Shown one piece after another: positions 1 through 5,396 of a DNA stretch of 8,608 nt. Within the stretch, counting starts at the first letter, position 1. The number at the start of each line of letters is the position of its first letter. The stretch is taken from contig JACCRL010000266.1 in the NCBI GenBank assembly GCA_013813605.1, forward strand, positions 1-8,608. Direction: 5' to 3'. The DNA is from Gemmatimonadaceae bacterium (lineage in GTDB: Bacteria > Gemmatimonadota > Gemmatimonadetes > Gemmatimonadales > Gemmatimonadaceae). The notes below the pieces were generated by a model. The model made no database searches. It was not told the DNA's origin and worked only from the letters and a program-made list of their open reading frames with translations. A program made the translations under genes and the position numbers.

Positions 1-1670
1 ACCACGCGGTCGGCGCGGAGAACCGTGCTCAGCCGGTGCGCGATGATGAGCGTCGAGCGCGCGCGCAGCAGGTCTTCCATCGCTTCTTCCACCAGCCGCT
101 CGCTCTCGCTGTCGAGGCTGGATGTCGCTTCGTCGAGGATCACCAGCGCCGGATTCTTGAGGAAAACACGCGCAATCGCGAGACGCTGCCGCTGGCCTCC
201 TGAGAGCTTGACGCCGCGCTCGCCGACGCGCGTGTTGAATCCGTCCGGCAGCCGGTCGATGAATTCCAGCGCGTGGGCCGCCATCGCGGCAGCGCGGATC
301 TCGTCGTCAGGGGGGCGCGATCCATCGGCCCCGATGCAGGCGTAGGCGATGTTCTCCTTGATGGTGCCGCTGAAGAGCGTCGGCTCCTGCGGAACGATGC
401 CGATCGCGCCACGGAGATCGGATAGCGAGAGCTGTCTGACGTCGACGCCGTCGAACGTAATCGTGCCGCTGGTCACGTCCCAGAACCGCGGCAGCAGCGA
501 GGCGATCGTCGTTTTTCCGGCGCCGCTCGGACCGACGAGGGCGACAACTTCTCCTGCCGCGATCCGCAGCGAGACGCCGTGCAGGACGTCGGGCAGGTGA
601 TCGCCGTAGCGGAAGGTGACGTCGCGCAGCTCGACTTCGCCACGGAGTGGGCGGGGAAGCACACGCGGATCCGCAGGATCAACGACCGACGACTCCGACT
701 CGAGCAGGTCGAAAACGCGACGCGCCGCACCCACCGCTTCCTGGTAAGCGCCGAAAAGCGACGCCAGCGAGCCGACCGCGCCAGCGACGTACAGCGCGTA
801 GAGCAGGAACGACACGAGCGCACCCGCCGTAAGCGCTCCCTCGAGAACGAGCCTCCCGCCCTGCCAGAGCACGGCCGCCACTCCGCCGAAGGCGCAGAAA
901 GTCAGGATGCCGAAAAACATCCCCCTGATACGCGCCCGGCGCAGTGCGGCATCGATTACGTCACCGAGGTGCTCGCCGTAGCGCCGCGTCTCCTCGCCTT
1001 CGCGGGTAAAGCTCTGCACCGTCCGTATCTGCGAGAACGCTTCGTCCGCAGTCCCGGTTGCCTCGGCGATGCGATCCTGCACGCCCGTGCTGGCGCGGCG
1101 GAGCGCCCGCCCGAACACGAATGCGGCGCCGACTACCACCGGCACGACCGCAAGAGTGGTTGCGGTGAGACGCGGGTGCGTCAGCGTCAGCAGTACGATT
1201 CCACCGACGAGGAAGAGGCTTTGGCGCGCGAACTCGCTGAGGTTGTAGCTTAGCACGGTCTGGAGGACCGTCGTGTCCGACGAGAGGCGGCTTGTCAGCT
1301 CTCCAGTGCGGCGCTCGGTGAAGAACCCGGGTGACAGGTAGATGAGGTGCGAGAAAAGATCTTCACGCAGGTTGGCGATCACCCGCTCTGACGTGGCGGT
1401 AAGGAGGTAGACCTGGACGAAGCTCAGCACCGCCTGGATCGCGAAAAGTCCGAGCAGCCAGAGCGCGATGCGATTGAGCAGCGCTCCGTCCGCGGAGATG
1501 AACGCCGCATCGAGGAGGTGCCGGACGATCTGCGGAAAGGCGAGCGCGATGGATGTGCTGGCGACGAGGCAGACGAGCGCCACGGCCAGACGGCCGGCGT
1601 GCGGCCTGATTCGCGGCAGCAGTTGGCCGAGCGCCCGCGGCGATACGAGCCGTGGCTCGCGGGCAGCCAT
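1..1670 (-). CDS. ABC exporter, fused membrane and ATPase domains (MsbA/multidrug type), 3' end cut by window edge
   Basis: This is a half-transporter of the ABC exporter (ABCB/MsbA-like) class, expected to work as a homodimer or heterodimer in the inner membrane and to export a lipid, drug or other hydrophobic substrate using ATP. About 556 residues are present. The membrane domain covers roughly residues 25-320, with a coupling segment FFTERRTGELTSRLSSD near 116-132. The ATPase domain follows: Walker A GPSGAGKTT near 380, Q-loop VPQEP near 426, signature LSGGQRQR near 488, Walker B LVILDEATSSLD near 505-516, and H-loop IIAHRLSTV near 544. All catalytic residues are intact. A short insertion (ACIGADGSRPPDDE) lies between Q-loop and signature. 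Only the last few tens of residues are off the left edge. The ATG at 1670-1668 shares its A with the stop of the upstream ctaB (TGATG), which fixes the start and suggests translational coupling. The substrate cannot be read from the sequence; the haem A operon context is suggestive only. Confidence 0.95.
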   Translation of the reverse strand, partial: MAAREPRLVSPRALGQLLPRIRPHAGRLAVALVCLVASTSIALAFPQIVRHLLDAAFISADGALLNRIALWLLGLFAIQAVLSFVQVYLLTATSERVIANLREDLFSHLIYLSPGFFTERRTGELTSRLSSDTTVLQTVLSYNLSEFARQSLFLVGGIVLLTLTHPRLTATTLAVVPVVVGAAFVFGRALRRASTGVQDRIAEATGTADEAFSQIRTVQSFTREGEETRRYGEHLGDVIDAALRRARIRGMFFGILTFCAFGGVAAVLWQGGRLVLEGALTAGALVSFLLYALYVAGAVGSLASLFGAYQEAVGAARRVFDLLESESSVVDPADPRVLPRPLRGEVELRDVTFRYGDHLPDVLHGVSLRIAAGEVVALVGPSGAGKTTIASLLPRFWDVTSGTITFDGVDVRQLSLSDLRGAIGIVPQEPTLFSGTIKENIAYACIGADGSRPPDDEIRAAAMAAHALEFIDRLPDGFNTRVGERGVKLSGGQRQRLAIARVFLKNPALVILDEATSSLDSESERLVEEAMEDLLRARSTLIIAHRLSTVLRADRV

Positions 1671-1672
1671 CA
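1668..1672 (-). other. TGATG stop/start overlap between ctaB and the ABC exporter
   Basis: The ctaB stop TGA (1672-1670) and the exporter start ATG (1670-1668) share one base. No purine-rich ribosome binding site is visible just upstream, so re-initiation by ribosomes finishing ctaB is the likely way the exporter is translated. This ties exporter expression to haem O synthase. Confidence 0.85.
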
Positions 1673-2521
1673 GCCGAGAACCTTGCGATCGATGACCATC
1701 GCGAGAAAGAGGAGCGCGAGGTACAACAGGGAGAATTTGTATACCCACCACGCCGGCGCCGTCCACTCCGCGGCGCGAACGACGCGAACCACGCCGCCAA
1801 GGAGGATCAGGCCCAGCACCAGCGCAGCGGCAAGGTAGATGAGGCCGAATGCGCCGAACGCGACAGGCAGCAGGGTGAGCGCAATCAGGATGATGTTGTA
1901 CCACAACATCTGCCGCATCGTCTCGCGCTCGCCCCAGACGAGCGGAGCCATCGGGATGCCGGCCTTGCCGTAATCGACCTGCTTGAGCAGCGCCAGCGCC
2001 CAGAAGTGGGGTGGCGTCCAGTAGAACACGATCAGGAAGAGGTAGACAGAGGTGAGATCGATCGCGCCCGTCATCGCCGCCCACCCGACGAGCGGAGGGA
2101 AAGCGCCGGCGGCGCCGCCGATGACGATGTTCTGCGGCGTCGTGCGCTTGAGCCAGCGCGTGTAAACGAACACGTAGAAGTAGAACCCGGCGAGAGCCAG
2201 AGCGGCGGTCAGGACGTTGGTGAACCGGGCGAGGATGAAAGTCGCCGCGGTCGCGAGCGCGACGCCGAACGCGAGCACCGCCTCGGCGCCCATTCTGCCG
2301 CTCGGAATCGGGCGGAGCTTCGTCCGCGACATGCGCTGGTCGATGTCGCGGTCCATGTACATGTTCACCGCGTTCGCTCCGCCTGCCATGAGGTATCCGC
2401 CCACCAGCACCACGAGCACGAGCAGCCAGCCGGGATTCCCCGCGACGAACATCGGCGCGACGGTGGTGACGAGGAGAAGTGAGATGATGCGCGGCTTCGT
2501 GAGCATCACCATGTCCCTCAC
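1670..2521 (-). CDS. ctaB: protohaem IX farnesyltransferase (haem O synthase)
   Basis: This integral membrane prenyltransferase of the UbiA superfamily transfers a farnesyl group from farnesyl diphosphate to the 2-vinyl group of haem B, giving haem O. That is the first step towards haem A for cytochrome c oxidase. It is 283 residues from the GTG at 2521, the usual family size. Family hallmarks are present: LTKPRI at 7-12, the metal/diphosphate motif N53xxxD57xxxD61 (in NAVNMYMDRDID), RTKLRPIPSGR at 66-76, YTRWLKR at 120-126, PPHFWALALL at 170-179, and DYGKAGIPM at 183-191. About nine hydrophobic helices are expected. The start is uncertain. The frame stays open upstream and encodes a plausible 14-residue extension beginning at a CTG (2563) that overlaps the ctaA stop. 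A GAGGG stretch is well placed for an internal ATG at 2506. The gene lies directly behind ctaA and is joined to the ABC exporter by a stop/start overlap. The alternative symbol is cyoE. Confidence 0.95.
   Translation of the reverse strand: MRDMVMLTKPRIISLLLVTTVAPMFVAGNPGWLLVLVVLVGGYLMAGGANAVNMYMDRDIDQRMSRTKLRPIPSGRMGAEAVLAFGVALATAATFILARFTNVLTAALALAGFYFYVFVYTRWLKRTTPQNIVIGGAAGAFPPLVGWAAMTGAIDLTSVYLFLIVFYWTPPHFWALALLKQVDYGKAGIPMAPLVWGERETMRQMLWYNIILIALTLLPVAFGAFGLIYLAAALVLGLILLGGVVRVVRAAEWTAPAWWVYKFSLLYLALLFLAMVIDRKVLG
2515..2519 (-). promoter_or_regulatory. possible Shine-Dalgarno (GAGGG) for an internal ctaB start
   Basis: Read on the minus strand, GAGGG lies 8 bases before ATG 2506-2504 and only 2 bases before ATG 2512-2510. 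Of the gene starts in this window it is the only one with a recognisable purine-rich site. If used, CtaB would begin at MLTKPRI, just ahead of the first membrane helix. It may be chance, since it also overlaps the GTG candidate start at 2521. Confidence 0.3.
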
Positions 2522-2559
2522 CAGCGACGGGTGCGCGCGCGCGACGGCTGTGGCGTCGG
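2522..2559 (-). other. ctaA-ctaB junction with alternating GC run
   Basis: This is 38 bases between the ctaA stop and the GTG start of ctaB. It contains an alternating purine-pyrimidine run of about 14 bases (2531-2544). In the ctaB frame it has no stop codon and encodes a soluble, alanine-rich stretch ending in HPSL, then VRDMVMLTKPRI. Such leaders are common in CtaB proteins, so the junction may really be coding. Confidence 0.5.
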
Positions 2560-3531
2560 TCAGGTGCTGATTCCTTCGGGCGTGGCGAACTCGGCGCGAG
2601 ACGGAGACTCGCGCACGATCTCGGTGGGATCAACGCCGCCTTGCCGCCTTGCCGACAGCGCCATCAGCGCGACGACAGCAATCCAGACCACCGTGCCGGT
2701 CGCCTGGTGAAGGGATCTCAGCGCCGCCGGCAGGTGCATCTCGACCATCGCGGCAGCGACGAATACCTGCGCCACGATGGCGCCGACGGCGATCCACGCC
2801 GCGCGTCTCACTGGTGCCGGCTCACCCCGCTTTCTCGCCGCGAACGCGGCCCCGATCAGGTGTCCGAGGAGCAGGAACGCAACGATTCGGTGAGTGATGT
2901 GCACCGAGTAGGGAGTTCCGCTCCCGGTCGCTCCTCTGCACCAGGGGAACCCCTGGCAGGTCGCTGACGCGCCGGGAATGTTCGCGGTAAGCGCGCCGAG
3001 CACGAGCACGAGAAACGTGAGCGCGACGGCGACGCGCGCGGCACGAAACGATCGCGCGGTCTCAGGACCGGCGAGCCCCCCGCCGAAGGCACCGGCGCGT
3101 ACCGCGGCGACGACGAGGAAAGCGACCAGCAGCATTGCGATGGCAAGATGCGCGACGACGACGAGCGGGTGCAGCGAGTACTTGACGGTCAGCATCCCGA
3201 AGAGGGCAGCGACGATTACAAGTCCCGCCGCCACGAGAGCGGGCTTGCGAACCGCGCCCGCCTCGTTGCCGCCGGTCGCACGCCGCGCCTGTCTGACGGC
3301 CATAATGGCAAGGAGCGTCGTCGCGATCAGCAGTGCAACCGCCCCATAGCGGTGGGAGATCTCGATCAGTAACCCGCTGCCGGAATGCGCTGGCGTGTAC
3401 GAGCCGTAGCAGTCCGGCCAGTGGTCACCGCACCCCATTCCGGAGCCGGTAATACGAACCACCGCTCCCAGCACGATCTGCAGGAAGGCGAGCACCAGAG
3501 CGACAATAGCGGTGCGGCGCAGAGCCCTCAT
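2560..3531 (-). CDS. ctaA: haem A synthase (COX15/CtaA)
   Basis: This membrane haem-containing enzyme oxidises the C8 methyl group of haem O to a formyl group, giving haem A. It is 323 residues with eight predicted helices in two pseudo-symmetric halves. The haem-ligand histidines are visible: H60 in EISHR (with E57), H128 in VVAHLA, H214 in ITHRI, and H275 in LHQATG. Both extracytoplasmic cysteine pairs are kept: C34/C41 in GMGCGDHWPDCYG, after the VRITGSG motif, and C192/C198 in CQGFPWC. The spacing closely follows Bacillus subtilis CtaA as I recall it. The reading frame extends upstream to an ATG at 3672, but that part only shadows the upstream gene. ATG 3531-3529 is chosen because it starts just before the first helix (MRALRRTAIVALVLAF) and overlaps the upstream stop as ATGA. 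The residues after about 297 are a hydrophilic tail. ctaB follows immediately. Confidence 0.95.
   Translation of the reverse strand: MRALRRTAIVALVLAFLQIVLGAVVRITGSGMGCGDHWPDCYGSYTPAHSGSGLLIEISHRYGAVALLIATTLLAIMAVRQARRATGGNEAGAVRKPALVAAGLVIVAALFGMLTVKYSLHPLVVVAHLAIAMLLVAFLVVAAVRAGAFGGGLAGPETARSFRAARVAVALTFLVLVLGALTANIPGASATCQGFPWCRGATGSGTPYSVHITHRIVAFLLLGHLIGAAFAARKRGEPAPVRRAAWIAVGAIVAQVFVAAAMVEMHLPAALRSLHQATGTVVWIAVVALMALSARRQGGVDPTEIVRESPSRAEFATPEGIST
3528..3531 (-). other. ATGA overlap between the 97-residue gene and ctaA
   Basis: The ctaA start ATG (3531-3529) overlaps the upstream stop TGA (3530-3528) by two bases, giving ATGA. The bases before it (CCCCCGCTCC) hold no Shine-Dalgarno sequence, which supports translational coupling and also argues that the upstream small gene is genuinely translated. 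Confidence 0.85.
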
Positions 3532-3821
3532 GGAGCGGGGGCGTCGTGCACGTGGCTGGGGGAGGTGGGGCTCGCCGGCTGATGCGTCTCGGCGTGCGCC
3601 CCTCGCGCATTCACTTCGCGCCACGTGAACACGAGCAGAACAGCCAGCCCCAGCGCCGGGAGGATGGTCCACGCGACCTCGCTGCGGCGGGGCGACACCG
3701 GCACCAGTGCCGAGGAATGCGCGCCGGTCTCAGCGAAGCTCGAGCGAAGAATCGCGAGCTCGGCGAGCACGCAGCCGAGTGCCGCGATCCAGAAAATTGC
3801 CTCCGCCAGCGGCTGACTCAT
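3528..3821 (-). CDS. small two-helix membrane protein resembling the membrane part of cytochrome c oxidase subunit II
   Basis: This is a 97-residue protein with two hydrophobic helices, about residues 6-26 and 48-68, separated by a short polar loop. The second helix begins RRSEVAWTILPALGLAVLLVF. The spaced residues E48, W51, T52 and P55 match the ExxWTxxP pattern that opens the second helix of haem-copper oxidase subunit II. No cupredoxin domain or CuA ligands follow. The protein ends in a short Pro/His-containing tail (HAETHQ, HVHDAPAP). It is the first gene of the haem A operon, with its stop overlapping the ctaA start. I infer a role in oxidase assembly or in supporting haem A synthase, or descent from a truncated subunit II; this is not shown. 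No Shine-Dalgarno sequence precedes ATG 3821. Gene reality is well supported by the overlap and the membrane topology, while function remains unknown. Confidence 0.75.
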   Translation of the reverse strand: MSQPLAEAIFWIAALGCVLAELAILRSSFAETGAHSSALVPVSPRRSEVAWTILPALGLAVLLVFTWREVNARGAHAETHQPASPTSPSHVHDAPAP

Positions 3822-3912
3822 CGTGTGCGTCGTGGGATTGTCGGTTCGCTCAGGTGTGCGCGCGAGGATAAAGCTACTCGCGCCATGCGCACCTTTGCAC
3901 TAGCGTTCGCGC
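3822..3912. promoter_or_regulatory. divergent intergenic region between the haem A operon and the permease
   Basis: These 91 bases separate two outward-reading units and must hold the promoters of both. The only AT-rich island is AGGATAAAGCTA (3865-3876). Read on the plus strand it offers GATAAA (3867-3872) as a -10-like element; on the minus strand it offers TATCCT (3870-3865). I found no convincing -35 partner for either. Neither start codon has a Shine-Dalgarno sequence. Confidence 0.35.
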
Positions 3913-5271
3913 ATGACAGCGACTGCAGTCCGCGAGCTTCCGCGCCGTCTCGGTCTATGGAGCGCGATCGCGGTTCTGGTCGGCTCCACGATCGGGTCGG
4001 GCATCTTCCGCTCGCCGGCGGGAATCGCCGACAAGCTTCCCGGGCCGCTCCCGCTTGCCGCAATCTGGGTGACGGGAGGGATCTTCGCGCTATGCGGCGC
4101 GCTGACTCTCGCCGAAGTGGCGGGCGCGCTGCCCAGAACCGGCGGCGTGTACGTGTTCATTCGCGAGGCGTGGGGACGCCTGCCCGCGTTTCTCTTCGGC
4201 TGGGCCGAGCTCACGCTCATCCGCGCCGCGGCGCTGGGCGCCATATCAACCACGTTCGCGGAGTATTCGGTACGCGTGATGGGGAACGACCCGCGCGTGG
4301 CGCCCTGGGACAGCAATGTCCACTACATCGCGGCCGCGGCGATTCTGCTTACCGCCAGCTTCAACTACGTGGGCCTGAGGTGGGGCTCGCTGGTGCAGAA
4401 TATCACGACGGTCGCCAAGACCGGTGCTCTGCTCCTCATCATCGTCCTGGCGTTCGCCCTCGGCCTGCCGCAGACCGGCGGTCACTACACGCCGGCAATG
4501 CCGCCGGGAAGCTTCTCCCTCGCACCGTTTGGGCTGGCGCTCGTCTCTGTGCTCTGGGTTTACGACGGATGGGCCGATGTGAGCTTCGTCGCCGGTGAGG
4601 TAAAGGACCCGGAGAGGAACCTCCCGCGCGTGCTCATCTACGGAACCCTGATCATCATCGCGCTGTATCTGCTGGCGAATCTCGCCTATCTCGCTGTGCT
4701 GCCGGTCGAGGAGATCCGGCGCTCGAAGCTCGTCGCTGCGGATGTCGCCGAGAAGTTGATGGGCACGGCTGGGGTCGTCTTTGTTTCCATTGCGGTAATG
4801 GTTTCCACTTTCGGGACGCTCAACGGGTCGGTGATGACCGGAGCGCGGGTCCTCTTCGCGTTGGCGCGCGACGGGCTGCTCTTCAAGCCGGTCGGCATCA
4901 TGCACCGCCGCTTCGAAACACCAAGCGTTGCAATCGTTCTCGAAGCGGTGCTGGGCGTGATTTTCGTACTGGCGGGAACGTTCGAGCAGCTCGCCGACGC
5001 GTTCGTGACCGCGATCGTTCCGTTCTACGCGCTGGCGGTCGCTTCCGTGTTCATTCTGAGGAAGAAATCCTGGTATAAGCCGTCGTTCCGGGTTCCCGGG
5101 TATCCGGTGGTTCCGGCCGTATTCATAGTAGGAACGATCCTCCTGCTCGGTAACGCGGTGATCGACCGCTCGAGCCGGGTGCCCACCCTGGCGGTTTTCG
5201 GAGTGATTCTGCTCGGCATCCCGGTTTACTACCTCACCCTTCGCCGTCAGCGCCCTGTACCGTCCGCGTAA
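3913..5271 (+). CDS. APC-superfamily amino-acid permease, LAT/SteT-like
   Basis: This is a 452-residue inner-membrane transporter with about 12 predicted helices, the standard size for the amino acid-polyamine-organocation superfamily. Helix 1 carries the unwound substrate-binding motif GSTIGSGIF at 24-32. ALPRTGGVYVFIREAWG lies at 72-88. Helix 6 carries WVYDGWADVSFVAGEVKDPE at 215-234, close to the LAT-family pattern YDGWD..NYV.EE.KDP.RNLP. NGSVMTGARVLFALARDG lies at 304-321 and FRVPGYPVVP at 392-401. The helix 6 pattern points to the L-type/serine-threonine exchanger branch, so neutral amino acids are the likely substrate and exchange the likely mode. Specificity cannot be read with certainty. 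The ATG at 3913 is the natural start because helix 1 begins about 14 residues later, but no Shine-Dalgarno sequence precedes it. It is divergent from the haem A operon and followed by a separately promoted receptor gene, so it is probably a single-gene unit. Confidence 0.9.
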   Translation: MTATAVRELPRRLGLWSAIAVLVGSTIGSGIFRSPAGIADKLPGPLPLAAIWVTGGIFALCGALTLAEVAGALPRTGGVYVFIREAWGRLPAFLFGWAELTLIRAAALGAISTTFAEYSVRVMGNDPRVAPWDSNVHYIAAAAILLTASFNYVGLRWGSLVQNITTVAKTGALLLIIVLAFALGLPQTGGHYTPAMPPGSFSLAPFGLALVSVLWVYDGWADVSFVAGEVKDPERNLPRVLIYGTLIIIALYLLANLAYLAVLPVEEIRRSKLVAADVAEKLMGTAGVVFVSIAVMVSTFGTLNGSVMTGARVLFALARDGLLFKPVGIMHRRFETPSVAIVLEAVLGVIFVLAGTFEQLADAFVTAIVPFYALAVASVFILRKKSWYKPSFRVPGYPVVPAVFIVGTILLLGNAVIDRSSRVPTLAVFGVILLGIPVYYLTLRRQRPVPSA

Positions 5272-5286
5272 CGCATCAGATTCCGC

Positions 5287-5316
5287 TTGACCGCGCTGCT
5301 GACACGGCCCTACCTT
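5287..5316 (+). promoter_or_regulatory. possible sigma-70-type promoter for the TonB-dependent receptor
   Basis: TTGACC (5287-5292) matches five of six positions of the -35 consensus. It is followed after 18 bases by TACCTT (5311-5316), a weak -10 match. Transcription would begin near 5322-5325 and give a leader of about 75 bases. The 125-base gap (5272-5396) has no strong hairpin plus T-run, so no terminator for the permease is evident. A short CCCT/AGGG inverted repeat (5308-5321) overlaps the -10. Confidence 0.35.
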
Positions 5317-5396
5317 AAGGGATAGAAAGTCGTTCGCCCGGACGCGGTTTCTTCGTGCTGCTCCGGATCCGCCTGGGTCACCTATCTCCTACCCAC

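Noticed and set aside
579..1253. Long plus-strand open frame opposite the ABC exporter
   Set aside because: It is very rich in Arg, Glu and Ala with no domain pattern, and lies wholly antisense to a gene with intact catalytic motifs. It is a product of high GC.
1652..2482. 276-codon plus-strand open frame opposite ctaB
   Set aside because: It mirrors the real ctaB frame, is extremely charged and repetitive in composition, and shows no recognisable fold.
2639..2656. Short direct repeat (GCCTTGCC twice) in the 3' end of ctaA
   Set aside because: It is only two 8-base copies inside a coding region that encodes a polar tail. It is too short to call a functional repeat.
3532..3672. N-terminal extension of ctaA to an ATG at 3672
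   Set aside because: The extra 47 residues are low-complexity Arg/Ala/Pro sequence in a second frame of the upstream small gene. The ATGA overlap and family length favour the ATG at 3531.
3546..4598. 350-codon plus-strand open frame across the divergent region and the permease start
   Set aside because: It spans two real genes in the wrong frame, and its product is Arg-rich without hydrophobic or domain structure, whereas the permease frame shows clear family motifs.
5308..5321. CCCT/AGGG inverted repeat as a terminator after the permease
   Set aside because: The stem is only 4 base pairs with a 6-base loop and has no following T-run.
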